A DNA stretch of 64,000 bases from Rhizobium vallis. GTDB taxonomy: Bacteria > Pseudomonadota > Alphaproteobacteria > Rhizobiales > Rhizobiaceae. The first letter of the stretch is position 1; each line of letters opens with the position of its first letter. This document shows positions 8,807-17,733 of the stretch, one piece after another. Made by a program: the position numbers and the translations under genes. The stretch covers positions 868,001-932,000 of the forward strand of contig NZ_ML133687.1 of the NCBI RefSeq assembly GCF_003985155.1. The letters run 5' to 3'. The notes below the pieces were generated by a model that saw nothing but the letters and a program-made list of their open reading frames with translations, was not told where the DNA came from and searched no databases.

Positions 8807-9223
8807 CTATTCGCCGCTTGAAAGGCGCTCCGCGCATTCGAGCACACTCTGCGGCACCGGCAGCCGGCGGATATCTTCCACCGTGTACCAGCCGAGAGCG
8901 GCGGCATCGTCGGCGGCCTGCGCCTGCGCATCCCCATCCGCATCGACGCGAAAGACCGAGAGCAGGAAATGGCTGCTGACGCTGCCGTCGGCGGCGTGAG
9001 TCTTCAGGTCATATGTCGAAAACAGCCGTGGATTGCGTGCTGAAATGCCGGTCTCTTCGCGGAGTTCCCGCAGCGCTGTTTGCTCCGGCGTTTCGCCGGG
9101 TTCGGCGCGGCCGCCGGGAAAGGCATACATGTCGGCGGAAGGCGGATTGCGCCGCAACACCAGAAGGAATCGCCCGTCACGTTCGAGAATGGCTGAGGAG
9201 GCGGCTTTAGCGGTGGAGGTCAT
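8807..9223 (-). CDS. Nudix hydrolase
   Basis: A 138-residue protein with a complete Nudix box: GGRAEPGETPEQTALRELREETGI, fitting G-x5-E-x7-REUxEExGU (about residues 37-60; shown in two halves here as one motif of family-defining spacing). It hydrolyses nucleoside diphosphates linked to another moiety; the substrate cannot be predicted. It is divergent from the YnfA-type gene across a 72-nt shared regulatory region. Confidence 0.9.
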   Translation of the reverse strand: MTSTAKAASSAILERDGRFLLVLRRNPPSADMYAFPGGRAEPGETPEQTALRELREETGISARNPRLFSTYDLKTHAADGSVSSHFLLSVFRVDADGDAQAQAADDAAALGWYTVEDIRRLPVPQSVLECAERLSSGE

Positions 9224-9295
9224 CGGGGCCTGCTCTTGCTGCGATGGGTTATCTTATCGGATGAATAGGACGACGGGGATTCGAAAGGTACATCT

Positions 9296-9616
9296 GTGAC
9301 CTACATCATCTATGCGTTTGCCGCACTCTTCGAGATCGCAGGTTGCTTTGCCTTTTGGGCATGGCTGAAACTGGCAAAGCCCATCTGGTGGCTGGCGCCG
9401 GGTATGGTCTCGCTCGCGCTTTTCGCCTGGCTTCTGACGCTGGTCCCAAGTGCGGCTGCCGGCCGCACCTTCGCCGCCTATGGCGGCATCTATATCCTCG
9501 CCTCGCTGCTCTGGTTGTGGCTGGTCGAGAGCCGCGTACCGGACCGTTACGATGTCGGCGGCGCGCTGATCTGCTTCGCCGGCACGAGCGTCATCCTCTT
9601 TGGGCCGAGAGGCTGA
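9296..9616 (+). CDS. YnfA-family (UPF0060) membrane protein
   Basis: A 106-residue protein starting at GTG 9296 after AAAGG. Four hydrophobic segments fill the chain ([74 protein letters not shown]), the length and pattern of UPF0060/YnfA proteins, which resemble small multidrug resistance transporters. Transport activity is inferred only from the family. Confidence 0.9.
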   Translation: MTYIIYAFAALFEIAGCFAFWAWLKLAKPIWWLAPGMVSLALFAWLLTLVPSAAAGRTFAAYGGIYILASLLWLWLVESRVPDRYDVGGALICFAGTSVILFGPRG

Positions 9617-9657
9617 CCCGTCTTGACCGGGCACGAGACGGGTGCAAAGACAGGCCA

Positions 9658-10422
9658 ATGTGTGGACGTTTCGCCCTGACAATCTCCAGCGCCGACCTGC
9701 GCGACATCTTCTCCGGTCTCGATCTCGACGATTTTCCGGCGCGCTATAACATCGCGCCGACGCAGCCGATCCTCGTCGTCATTGCGGGCGAGGGCAGGGA
9801 GCAGGGCAGCAACTTGGCCGACCGGCGCGCGGTGCTCGTGCGCTGGGGCCTGACGCCCGCCTGGGTCAAGGACCCGAAGGAATTTCCGTTGCTGATCAAC
9901 GCCCGTGCCGAGACCGCGATCGGCAAGGCGTCCTTCCGCGCGGCCATGCGCCATCGTCGCGTGCTGATTCCAGCCTCGGGCTTTTATGAGTGGCATCGCC
10001 CGGCCAAGGAAAGCGGCGAGAAGCCGCAAGCCTACTGGATCAGGCCGCGCCGCGGCGGCGTCATCGCCTTTGCCGGGTTGATGGAAACATGGTCTTCGGC
10101 CGACGGCTCCGAAGTCGATACCGGCGCCATCCTGACGACGTCGGCCAACGCGGGCATATCGGCCATCCACGATCGCATGCCTGTCGTCATCAAGCCGGAG
10201 GATTTCTCCCGCTGGCTCGATTGCAAGACGCAGGAACCGCGCGAGGTGGTCGATCTGATGCAGCCGGTTCAGGACGATTTCTTCGAGGCTATCCCGGTGT
10301 CCGACAGGGTCAACAAGGTTGCCAATATGGGTCCCGACCTGCACGAGCCGGTCGTCATCGAAAAGCTGCCCAGGCAGCCCGAGAAGCAAAGGCCGGATGA
10401 CGGCCAGCTCAGCTTCTTCTGA
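9658..10422 (+). CDS. SRAP/HMCES family protein (YedK-like abasic-site protein)
   Basis: A 254-residue protein. The start at ATG 9658 puts the catalytic cysteine at position 2 (MCGRFALT), as the family requires, since Cys2 forms a thiazolidine crosslink to abasic sites in single-stranded DNA after Met removal. Other SRAP features are PARYNIAPTQPILVV, ARAETA, a SGFYEWHRP segment with the catalytic Glu, and TTSANAGISAIHDRMPV with the conserved His. It shields abasic sites during replication. It lies 41 nt downstream of the YnfA-type gene. Confidence 0.93.
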   Translation: MCGRFALTISSADLRDIFSGLDLDDFPARYNIAPTQPILVVIAGEGREQGSNLADRRAVLVRWGLTPAWVKDPKEFPLLINARAETAIGKASFRAAMRHRRVLIPASGFYEWHRPAKESGEKPQAYWIRPRRGGVIAFAGLMETWSSADGSEVDTGAILTTSANAGISAIHDRMPVVIKPEDFSRWLDCKTQEPREVVDLMQPVQDDFFEAIPVSDRVNKVANMGPDLHEPVVIEKLPRQPEKQRPDDGQLSFF

Positions 10423-10436
10423 ACACCAATGCCGCA

Positions 10437-10452
10437 CCGGCGGGCCCGCCGG
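10437..10452. repeat. 16-bp perfect GC palindrome
   Basis: CCGGCGGGCCCGCCGG begins 14 nt after the SRAP stop codon. It could fold as a 6-bp stem with a GGCC loop but is not followed by a T-run, so its role as a terminator is uncertain. Confidence 0.45.
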
Positions 10453-10634
10453 CGACCCATCGGCGCCGACGTCTCACATAAGCGGCTGCAATGCGTCGCT
10501 TCATCCATCAGGTTTTTCGGGTTGAGCTTATGTCGACAGAGCGTTGTCAGGCGATCGCCTGGTCATTCTTCGTCAGCGGTGCCTAACGCATGTAACCCGA
10601 AAGCACGCATGATTCCAATTTGAAGCCTTCAGCT

Positions 10635-10781
10635 TCAAGCGGATTTTTTGACACTGGTCGGCTTATGCTTCGCCATCAGCGATGCTGCGGCAACAGCCTT
10701 CAGGCCGACGGGGCGATAGTTGGCGGCGAGGTCTGGCTTGGCCGCCTGCTGTGCGCCGGTACTGCTCTTCTTCGAAGTCAC
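10635..10781 (-). CDS. Small basic protein, 48 residues, unknown function
   Basis: A short ORF on the minus strand starting at GTG 10781, preceded by AAGGAG at good spacing. The product (VTSKKSSTGAQQ...VKKSA) is lysine- and alanine-rich, has no hydrophobic segment, and carries one pattern-like stretch LAANYRPVGLKAVAAAS. A hairpin (TTGAAGC / GCTTCAA, 10620-10638) embeds its stop codon. The well-placed Shine-Dalgarno sequence, codon use like the neighbours and an otherwise empty interval support it as a real gene. No family is recognised. Confidence 0.6.
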   Translation of the reverse strand: MTSKKSSTGAQQAAKPDLAANYRPVGLKAVAAASLMAKHKPTSVKKSA

Positions 10782-11092
10782 GATACTCTCCTTACGTGGT
10801 TCTTCCCTGGGTATTTTATAGTTTGATGTTTCGTCACGAATAGCGACAAAACGGGGGCGTAGCTTATCAGGATTTGTAAACGCTCACCATAATTCGCGAG
10901 GCTTAACTGAAGCCTACGTTGGTTAATACTTACTGAAGAGAGCAGTTCCAATAAAAGTGCGAAAGCGGTTTTCTGGGGAAAAGCGCGAAACGGCTTGCCT
11001 CCGGATAAGCACGTGCTTTTCCAGGGATTCAGTCGAAACGAAGGGAGAGAAGCATTTCCGTCATTCGGAGAAATCCGGAAATGCTCGGGAGA
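10782..11092. other. Intergenic region with degenerate repeat-like sequence
   Basis: A 311-base interval between the 5' end of the 48-residue gene and the 3' end of pssA. The first half is AT-rich and should hold the small gene's promoter. Around 10955-11030 the sequence has the look of a decayed rhizobial palindromic element, with related GCGAAAGCGG / GCGCGAAACGG segments and a 12-bp palindrome AAGCACGTGCTT at 11007-11018. No believable gene is present. Confidence 0.45.
11051..11085 (-). terminator. Hairpin downstream of psd-pssA, possible terminator
   Basis: A perfect 10-bp stem (AGCATTTCCG / CGGAAATGCT) with a 15-nt loop lies 8 nt past the pssA stop. On the minus strand it is followed by TCTCTCCCTT, pyrimidine-rich but not a clean T-run, so termination is plausible rather than certain. 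Confidence 0.5.
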
Positions 11093-11938
11093 TCAGATGT
11101 GCCGGCCGATATCGTCGTCGCCGACGCCGGGTTCTTCGATCGTCAGCGTCCCGTATTTCCGGCGCCATTTCCGCGCGCCGAAGGGAAGCGAAATGAGATA
11201 GGCGGCGACGGTAAAGACCATCACCTCCCAGGTATAGCTCATCAGCAGGGCGACGTAGAGCACGACGCCGAGCATCATCGGCAGCACGAGATCGCGCCGC
11301 AACCGATTGCCCTCCGACTTGCCCGACCAGACCGGCAGCCGGCTGATCAGCAGGAAGGCAATGGCAACGGTGTAGATCGAGGAAATGAAGGCGAAGGTGC
11401 GGTCGGTCGCAAGCCCGAGGAAGCCGAGATAAACCGGCAGCAGCACCAGCATTGCGCCGGCTGGTGCCGGCACGCCGACGAAATATTCCGATTGCCAGCT
11501 CGCCTTGTTCTCACGTTCGGCCATGACGTTGAAACGGGCAAGGCGAAGCCCGGCGGCGATCGCATAGATCAGCGCGGCGATCCAGCCGAGCGAACGCGCC
11601 TGGTCGAGCGCGAAGACATAGACGACGAGGGCCGGTGCCACGCCGAAATTGACGATATCGGCAAGCGAATCCATCTGCGCGCCGAATTTCGAGGTCGCCT
11701 TCATCAGCCGTGCCACACGCCCATCGATGCCGTCGAGGAAGGCGGCAAGCAGCACCATGGAAACGGCGAGCTCGTAGCGATTTTCGAATGCCAGCCGGAT
11801 GCCGGTCAGGCCGGCGCAGATCGCCAGGATGGTGATGAGGTTCGGAAAAACGAGCCGCAGCGGGATCTCGCGCAGACGCGGGCCGCGGGCGGAATCATCA
11901 GGTCCATTGGGCTCGAAGGGCGGAAAGGGCGTTTCCAT
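11093..11938 (-). CDS. pssA: CDP-diacylglycerol--serine O-phosphatidyltransferase
   Basis: A 281-residue integral membrane enzyme that makes phosphatidylserine from CDP-diacylglycerol and L-serine. The start at ATG 11938 lies 10 nt after psd. The CDP-alcohol phosphatidyltransferase signature DGxxARx8Gx3Dx3D is complete: DGRVARLMKATSKFG then AQMDSLAD. Several hydrophobic helices follow (LGWIAALIYAIAAGLRLA, AGAMLVLLPVYLGFLGLA, LVLPMMLGVVLYVALLM). It forms an operon with psd, the known rhizobial arrangement, and feeds phosphatidylserine to Psd. Confidence 0.95.
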   Translation of the reverse strand: METPFPPFEPNGPDDSARGPRLREIPLRLVFPNLITILAICAGLTGIRLAFENRYELAVSMVLLAAFLDGIDGRVARLMKATSKFGAQMDSLADIVNFGVAPALVVYVFALDQARSLGWIAALIYAIAAGLRLARFNVMAERENKASWQSEYFVGVPAPAGAMLVLLPVYLGFLGLATDRTFAFISSIYTVAIAFLLISRLPVWSGKSEGNRLRRDLVLPMMLGVVLYVALLMSYTWEVMVFTVAAYLISLPFGARKWRRKYGTLTIEEPGVGDDDIGRHI

Positions 11939-11948
11939 ATCGACGTTC

Positions 11949-12647
11949 CTAGCTGCGACGGCTGATGACGGGACCCTTGGCCGAGGCGAATTCGGCAATG
12001 ACCGTTTCTCCCGCAACTGCCGTCTGGCCGAGCGAGACGCGTGGTGCCGCACCGGCGGGCAGGAACACGTCAAGCCGCGAACCGAAACGGATCAGCCCGA
12101 AGCGCTCGCCGGCATCCAATGGTTCGTTGGTATTGGCCCAGCAGAGGATGCGCCGGGCGACGAGACCGGCGATCTGCACGACGCCGATCTGCCCGTGGCG
12201 GGTTTCGATCACCAGCCCGTTGCGCTCGTTGTCCTCGCTCGCCTTGTCGAGCTCGGCATTGACGAAGCTGCCGGAGCGGTAATTGATGCTGACGATGCGC
12301 CCGCGCATCGGCGCCCTGTTCACATGGCAATTGAAGACGTTCATGAAGACCGAGATGCGCAGCATCGGCTCGGAACCGAGGTTGAGCTCAGCCGGCGGGG
12401 TGACCATCTGGATCGCCGAGACCTTGCCGTCGGCAGGCGAGATCACCAGGTCGTCGTCCTGTGGGGTCACGCGCTCCGGATCGCGGAAAAAATAGGCGCA
12501 CCAGAGCGTGAAGATCATGCCGATCCAGAAAAGCGGCTTGAAGATCCAACCGAGCACCAGCGATGCGACAAAGAAGGCGGCGACGAAGGGATAGCCCTCC
12601 TTATGCACGGGGACGATCGTGTTGCGAACCGTGTTGAACAGGCTCAT
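11949..12647 (-). CDS. psd: Phosphatidylserine decarboxylase
   Basis: A 232-residue proenzyme of the short PSD type. It has an N-terminal hydrophobic pair ([31 protein letters not shown]), the segment [34 protein letters not shown], and near the C-terminus [11 protein letters not shown], whose Gly-Ser is the self-cleavage site that yields the pyruvoyl group. It converts phosphatidylserine to phosphatidylethanolamine at the inner membrane and precedes pssA by 10 nt. Confidence 0.95.
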   Translation of the reverse strand: MSLFNTVRNTIVPVHKEGYPFVAAFFVASLVLGWIFKPLFWIGMIFTLWCAYFFRDPERVTPQDDDLVISPADGKVSAIQMVTPPAELNLGSEPMLRISVFMNVFNCHVNRAPMRGRIVSINYRSGSFVNAELDKASEDNERNGLVIETRHGQIGVVQIAGLVARRILCWANTNEPLDAGERFGLIRFGSRLDVFLPAGAAPRVSLGQTAVAGETVIAEFASAKGPVISRRS

Positions 12648-12784
12648 GGCTGCCGGTCTCCTTGCGTTGTCGTTTTTTGCTGGTTAGCGAAAAACCGTCT
12701 CCGGGGCAATGCCGTGGCCCCGGCCCTGGTTCCCGCGCCGGGGTTCTGAACAATAAAAGCCCGCGCCGCGACCGGTCTTCCCAC

Positions 12785-14662
12785 TCAGTTTGCCGGTGCA
12801 AGCCGCGTTATGACGCCCATGTCGTCGCTTTCGCGCACCTGCTTCAGATGTTCCTCGGCTTGCGTCGCTTCGCGCTGGCGGTTCCACATCGAGGCATAGA
12901 GGCCGTTCCTTTCGAGAAGGGCGGCATGCGTTCCGCGCTCGGCGATTTCGCCGCTTTTGAGCACGATGATCTCATCGGCGCTGATGACGGTCGAAAGCCG
13001 GTGGGCAATGACAAGGGTCGTGCGGTTCTTCGAGACCACGTCGAGCGCCGTCTGGATTTCCCGTTCCGTCGTCGTATCGAGCGCCGATGTCGCCTCGTCG
13101 AGGATCAGGATCGGCGGCGCCTTAAGGATGGTGCGAGCGATCGCCACCCGCTGTTTCTCGCCGCCCGAAAGCTTCAGCCCGCGCTCGCCGACCTTGGTCT
13201 CGAAACCCTCCGGCAGCATTTCGATGAAATGCGCGATCTGCGCCACTTCGGCAGCCGCGAAGACCTCGCCGTCGCTGGCTGATGTGCGGCCGTAACGGAT
13301 ATTGTAGGCGACGGTGTCGTTGAAGAGCACGGTATCCTGCGGCACCATGCCGATCGCCGTGCGCAGGCTCTTCTGCGTCACCGTGCGGATATCCTGGCCG
13401 TCGACGGTGATCGCGCCGCTCTGGATATCGTAGAAGCGATAGAGCAGGCGCGACAGCGTCGATTTGCCGGCACCGGACGGGCCGACGACGGCGACCGTCT
13501 TGCCGGCCGGCACCTCGAAGGAGATGCCCTTGAGAATTGGACGGGCCGGATCATAGGAGAACTGCACGTCCTTGAAGGAGATCGCGCCCTGGCCGATCCG
13601 AAGCTCGGTCGCATCAGGCGCGTCCTTGACCTCGGCCTTCACTTCGAGAAGGTCGAACATCTGCTCGATGTCGGTCAGTCCCTGGCGGATTTCGCGATAG
13701 ACGAAGCCGATGAAATTGAGCGGCACCGAGAGCTGCAGCAGCATCGAATTGACGAAAACGAAATCGCCGACGGTTTGCTCGCCGCGCTGAACGGCCATCG
13801 CCGACAGCACCAGCATGATGGTTGTGCCGATGCCGAAGATGACGCCCTGTCCGAAGTTCAACCAGCCGAGTGAGGTCCAGACGTCAGTCGCCGCCTTCTC
13901 GTAGCGCTCCATCGATTTGTCGAAGCGCTTGGCCTCCATCTCCTCATTGCCGAAATATTTGACGGTCTCAAAATTGAGAAGTGAGTCGATCGCCTTGGTG
14001 TTGGCGTCGGTATCGCTGTCGTTCATCGTCCGGCGGATGGCGATGCGCCAGTCCGATGCGCGGATCGTGAACCAGATATAGGCCCAGACCGTGAAGGCTG
14101 TGACGGCGAGATAGGAGAAGCCGTAGCCCCACCAGAAGATCACCGCCGTCAGCAGGAATTCGATAAGGGTCGGGACCGTGTTGAGGATCGTGAAGCGCAC
14201 GATCGTCTCGATACCCTTCGTGCCGCGCTCGATGATGCGCGAAAGCCCGCCGGTCTTGCGCTCGAGATGGAAGCGCAGCGACAGTTCATGCATATGCACG
14301 AAGGTCTTGTAGGCGAGCTGGCGCACCGCATGTTGCCCGACGCTGGCAAAAAGCGCGTCGCGCAGCTGGTTGAGGCCGAGCTGGATCAGCCGAGTGACGT
14401 TATAGGCGATGACAAGCGCCACGGCGCCGGCAAGCAGCGGCGGCACGGTGCCGGCGAGATCCATCCTGCCGTTCAGCGCATCGGTCGACCATTTGAAGAA
14501 ATAGGGGACGAGCAGCAGTACGAATTTCGAGATCAGCAGGTAGACCGAGGCCCAGACGACGCGCATCTTGAGATCCGCCCGACCAGCCGGCCACATATAA
14601 GGCCAGAGGTTAAGAAGCGTCCGCAGCAGGTGGGATTCAGAGACTGTCTTGCCGTTTGCCAT
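12785..14662 (-). CDS. Atm1-type ABC exporter, fused membrane and ATPase domains
   Basis: A 625-residue half-transporter; the ATG at 14662 follows GGAG. The transmembrane domain (about 30-335) carries hallmarks of the Atm1/HMT1 branch: RIIERGTKGIE (about 142-152, glutathione-binding region) and NFETVKYFGNEEME (about 230-243). The nucleotide-binding domain has Walker [10 protein letters not shown] (about 394-402), signature LSGGEKQR, Walker B ILILDEATSALD and the switch histidine IAHRLST. Relatives export glutathione-based or metal-bearing compounds linked to iron-sulfur metabolism or heavy-metal tolerance. It appears monocistronic. Confidence 0.92.
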   Translation of the reverse strand: MANGKTVSESHLLRTLLNLWPYMWPAGRADLKMRVVWASVYLLISKFVLLLVPYFFKWSTDALNGRMDLAGTVPPLLAGAVALVIAYNVTRLIQLGLNQLRDALFASVGQHAVRQLAYKTFVHMHELSLRFHLERKTGGLSRIIERGTKGIETIVRFTILNTVPTLIEFLLTAVIFWWGYGFSYLAVTAFTVWAYIWFTIRASDWRIAIRRTMNDSDTDANTKAIDSLLNFETVKYFGNEEMEAKRFDKSMERYEKAATDVWTSLGWLNFGQGVIFGIGTTIMLVLSAMAVQRGEQTVGDFVFVNSMLLQLSVPLNFIGFVYREIRQGLTDIEQMFDLLEVKAEVKDAPDATELRIGQGAISFKDVQFSYDPARPILKGISFEVPAGKTVAVVGPSGAGKSTLSRLLYRFYDIQSGAITVDGQDIRTVTQKSLRTAIGMVPQDTVLFNDTVAYNIRYGRTSASDGEVFAAAEVAQIAHFIEMLPEGFETKVGERGLKLSGGEKQRVAIARTILKAPPILILDEATSALDTTTEREIQTALDVVSKNRTTLVIAHRLSTVISADEIIVLKSGEIAERGTHAALLERNGLYASMWNRQREATQAEEHLKQVRESDDMGVITRLAPAN

Positions 14663-14819
14663 GGGTGTCTCCAGCCCGGATGAAATTTGCCGCGGTTGCG
14701 GCGCTTCGATGCCGTCAAAAGCACAGGCCCGGAACGTGCCCGAAAGCGCTTTCCGCAACCCGCAGGCGCCATCGCCAGATAGGGTGCCGGATCGACGAAT
14801 ACAACAGTTGCGGGGTCGA

Positions 14820-14853
14820 GGAAAAGAGAAGCCGGGCGGTTATGCCGCCCGGC
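14820..14853 (-). terminator. Rho-independent terminator after LysM protein gene
   Basis: A perfect 9-bp GC stem (GCCGGGCGG / CCGCCCGGC, 14831-14853) with a 5-nt loop. On the minus strand it is followed by TTCTCTTTTCC. It lies 23 nt beyond the LysM gene stop. Confidence 0.8.
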
Positions 14854-14875
14854 CTCGTCATGCTGTTTTTGAAGC

Positions 14876-16909
14876 CTAGAGGTGCTGGCCGGAAAGACGC
14901 TTGCGGTGCAGTTCCTCGGCGTTCGGCAATGCATCCTTCGGCAGGCCGAAGATCTGCCCGGGCCGGATGCGATCCGGATCGACGATCTTGTCCTCGTTGG
15001 CGATGTAGATCGTCGTATAGCGAACGCCGAGGCCATAGGTGCGTCGCGAAATCTGCCACAGCGTGTCGCCGCGGCGAATGATGACCGCCGCGTTGTTTGC
15101 CGTCAGCGGCGCTTGTTCGATCGTCTTCGGCTCGTTGCTGGCCGCCTCATTTGCAGCCGGTGCGGCCGGCGCAGGTGTCGCGGTGAGTTCGGCGATGATT
15201 GAGCCGAGTTGGTCGAGCGCAGCGCCGACCGATTTCGCATCCTTGGGCAGGCCCTGGATCAGTTTCAGCGCTTTAGCGGCGGTCTGCGAGGCCGAGCCGG
15301 AGGCTTGCTTGAAGACGTCGGAGGCATCGGCTGCTGGGCGGAATTCGGCGACCGAGCGTAGTGCGAATTCCGTTGCCGAGCGCGCGGCCGCAAGCTGTTC
15401 GGCACCGGGTTGCTTACCGTCGGCAAACAGCCCCTTCAGCAGACCGAAAGCCTTGCCGGCCTCGGCCTTGCGTTTGCCGAGCTCGCCTTCGTCCAGCGGC
15501 ACCAGCGAAGAGCCGCTGCTTGCCTCGGCTGGAACGGATTGCGCGGCAACCCTTATCTGATCGCCCGCCGGGCGGTTGAAGTTCACCGAAGCGCGCACGA
15601 TCACCTTGCCGGCGGGATCGACGACATCGACGCGGATCTTGTGGTCGCCGACCGAGAGCGCCACCACGCCGTCGATGACGAAATGGCCGTCGGAGCCGGC
15701 CGTGTCCTGGCCGACGAGGCTGTCGTCGGCATAACCGATGACCTTGGCGTTGGAGCGCGTCGTTCCGGCAATGAAGATCTTGTTGCCTTCGATCTCGACG
15801 GCATTGACCATCACATCGGGCGCGACCGTCTTGTCGGGTGCGGCCGTGCCGGGAATGGCGGGCTGGGTATTGGCGCTGCCGGGAGAGGTATCCGGCAGGC
15901 CCGGCGTCTGCAGCGCCAGCTCGCCGGTCGGGGCAGGCGCGGCCGAGGTTTCGCTCGTCGCCGGCTTGACGGCAGTGGGCGACGCCTGGTTGGAGGCATC
16001 GGCGACTTCGGTTCCGCCCTTTGGCGCGGTGATGATGCGGCTCGCTGCGCCCGGTTTGGAAACCATGGCGAGCAGGTTGGCGCCATTGCCGTCCTTCGGC
16101 ACGGAAATGGTCGCGACCTCTTCGGAAAGCATGCTCTTGCCGTCCTTGCCGGTGAACTTGAGCACGAGCTGGTGGTCGCCCGCCGGGAGCGGATCGTCGA
16201 GCACGGCGGCGAAATCACCGCTCGCATCGACATCGGCCGTCGTCACTACCTTTTCACCGTCGAGCACTTCGAGCTTGCCGTTCGGCTCGGCTGAGCCGGC
16301 AATCACAGTCGAGCCGTCGGGCTCGACGCGAAGCACGTCGAAGGCCGGAAGCTTAGGCCCGGCATCCTTGGCTGCCGCGGCCGCTGCGGCAGGTTCAGGC
16401 ACGCCGGTCAGCGCGGCCTCGGCCTTGGCGATTGCGGCAAGCGCATCGGCGACAGTCTGAGGCAGCGATTGCACGATGGCGAGCGCCTTTGCCGCGCCGT
16501 CCTTGGCCTTCGAGGCAAGGGCCTGGGTCGCAGGATCGAGCCCCTCGGGGATTGCGAAGTCGGCAAGCGTCTTCAAAGCGCCGACCGCCTTGGTCTTGGA
16601 GGCGGCGAGCGCGTCCGCAGCCGGCTCCTTGCCGTCGGCAAACAGTGTCCTGAGTTCGCTGAGCGACTTGCCCGCATCGGCGGAGAGGCGGCCCACCTGA
16701 TCGGCGACCGTAGCCGCGTCGGCCACGGCGGGGCGCGATGTCTTTGCCGACTCGTTAACCGTGTTCTTGAGGTCCGTGCTCGCCTGGTTGATGGCGTCGC
16801 CGACTTTGGCTGCATCCCCGCCGATGCGCGGCATGACGAAAAACACCATCAGTAAGATTGCGATTACGAGGACTGCAAGAGCCAGCAAGCCGGCACGGTT
16901 CTTCATCAT
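14876..16909 (-). CDS. Membrane-anchored LysM protein with duplicated mirrored domains
   Basis: About 677 residues from ATG 16909, which follows GGGAGA; an earlier TTG is less suitable. An N-terminal membrane anchor (GLLALAVLVIAILLMVFFVMP) is followed by an Ala-rich helical unit (A), an Ig-like/bacterial surface unit, a Pro/Ser/Thr linker, a second Ig-like unit, a second helical unit (A'), and a C-terminal LysM domain (IIRRGDTLWQISRRTYG... DPDRIRPGQIFGLP). A and A' align well: ELRTLFADGKEPAADALAAS against LLKGLFADGKQPGAEQLAAA. It probably binds peptidoglycan and spans the periplasm. It is single-gene, with its own terminator. Confidence 0.85.
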   Translation of the reverse strand: MMKNRAGLLALAVLVIAILLMVFFVMPRIGGDAAKVGDAINQASTDLKNTVNESAKTSRPAVADAATVADQVGRLSADAGKSLSELRTLFADGKEPAADALAASKTKAVGALKTLADFAIPEGLDPATQALASKAKDGAAKALAIVQSLPQTVADALAAIAKAEAALTGVPEPAAAAAAAKDAGPKLPAFDVLRVEPDGSTVIAGSAEPNGKLEVLDGEKVVTTADVDASGDFAAVLDDPLPAGDHQLVLKFTGKDGKSMLSEEVATISVPKDGNGANLLAMVSKPGAASRIITAPKGGTEVADASNQASPTAVKPATSETSAAPAPTGELALQTPGLPDTSPGSANTQPAIPGTAAPDKTVAPDVMVNAVEIEGNKIFIAGTTRSNAKVIGYADDSLVGQDTAGSDGHFVIDGVVALSVGDHKIRVDVVDPAGKVIVRASVNFNRPAGDQIRVAAQSVPAEASSGSSLVPLDEGELGKRKAEAGKAFGLLKGLFADGKQPGAEQLAAARSATEFALRSVAEFRPAADASDVFKQASGSASQTAAKALKLIQGLPKDAKSVGAALDQLGSIIAELTATPAPAAPAANEAASNEPKTIEQAPLTANNAAVIIRRGDTLWQISRRTYGLGVRYTTIYIANEDKIVDPDRIRPGQIFGLPKDALPNAEELHRKRLSGQHL

Positions 16910-17064
16910 TATGTCTCCCAAGGCGGCAATTTGCCGTAGTACCTAAAATTGCTAGCGATTCCCGTTGCTTTTCACAAGCATTCAAAGCAATTAGGCAAGC
17001 TAGGCACGCTGCTTTTCAGTCAATTTTCTTGACTGCATTGAAATGGAATAGTTGTTTTGCCTCC

Positions 17065-17688
17065 ATGACCGAACAATCTGTATCGATTCGATCCATCTGC
17101 GTTTATTGCGGTTCCAGGCCGGGACGCGATCCCTCTCACATGGCGGCCGGGCGGGCTCTCGGAAGAGAGATCGCCGAATACGGCCTGCGCCTCGTCTATG
17201 GCGGGGGAACCAAAGGCATCATGGGCGCGGTTGCAAGCGGGACGCTTTCAAGTGGCGGTCAGGTTACGGGCATCATCCCCGAATTCCTGATCGATATGGA
17301 AGCGACTCGCCACTCGCTCGGTCAGCTCAACGAACTTATTGTAACTCCTGACATGCATGCGCGCAAACACACGATGTTCGAGCGCTCCGATGCCTTCGTC
17401 GCGCTCCCAGGCGGCATCGGCACGCTGGAGGAGATCGTCGAGATCATGACCTGGGCGCAGCTCGGCCGCCACGAGAAGCCGATGGTATTTGCCAATATCA
17501 ACGGCTTCTGGGATCCGATGATGGAACTGATGCGCCATATGACCGAGGAAGGCTTCCTGCACACCGCCCACAGGGTGCAGCCGCTTGTCGTCGACGAGGT
17601 CTCCGGCATCATTCCGGCGATCATGGCCCAGGCCGCCCAGCTCGCCGCCGACCGTGACGGCGAGGACGAGGTGATTTCGAAGATGTAG
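17065..17688 (+). CDS. LOG family protein (TIGR00730, Rossmann fold nucleotide phosphoribohydrolase)
   Basis: A 207-residue protein starting at ATG 17065. The family motif PGGIGTLEE is present (ALPGGIGTLEEIVEIMTW), with the nucleotide-binding loop VYGGGTKGIMG and the RKHTMFERSDAF segment. LOG proteins hydrolyse cytokinin riboside monophosphates or, more generally, nucleoside 5'-monophosphates to base and ribose phosphate. In a plant-associated genus cytokinin release is possible but not shown by the sequence. It is divergent from the LysM gene. Confidence 0.92.
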   Translation: MTEQSVSIRSICVYCGSRPGRDPSHMAAGRALGREIAEYGLRLVYGGGTKGIMGAVASGTLSSGGQVTGIIPEFLIDMEATRHSLGQLNELIVTPDMHARKHTMFERSDAFVALPGGIGTLEEIVEIMTWAQLGRHEKPMVFANINGFWDPMMELMRHMTEEGFLHTAHRVQPLVVDEVSGIIPAIMAQAAQLAADRDGEDEVISKM

Positions 17689-17733
17689 GCGGCCGGGCGG
17701 TGCCGGAGCAGTCAAGCTTTTCTGCAGGCAAAT

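Noticed and set aside
10548..10561. 14-bp palindrome CAGGCGATCGCCTG
   Set aside because: Resembles HIP1-type GCGATCGC but is isolated and has no context suggesting function.
10957..11196. 79-codon ORF downstream of pssA
   Set aside because: It runs into pssA antisense, lacks a ribosome binding site and is made of repeat-like sequence.
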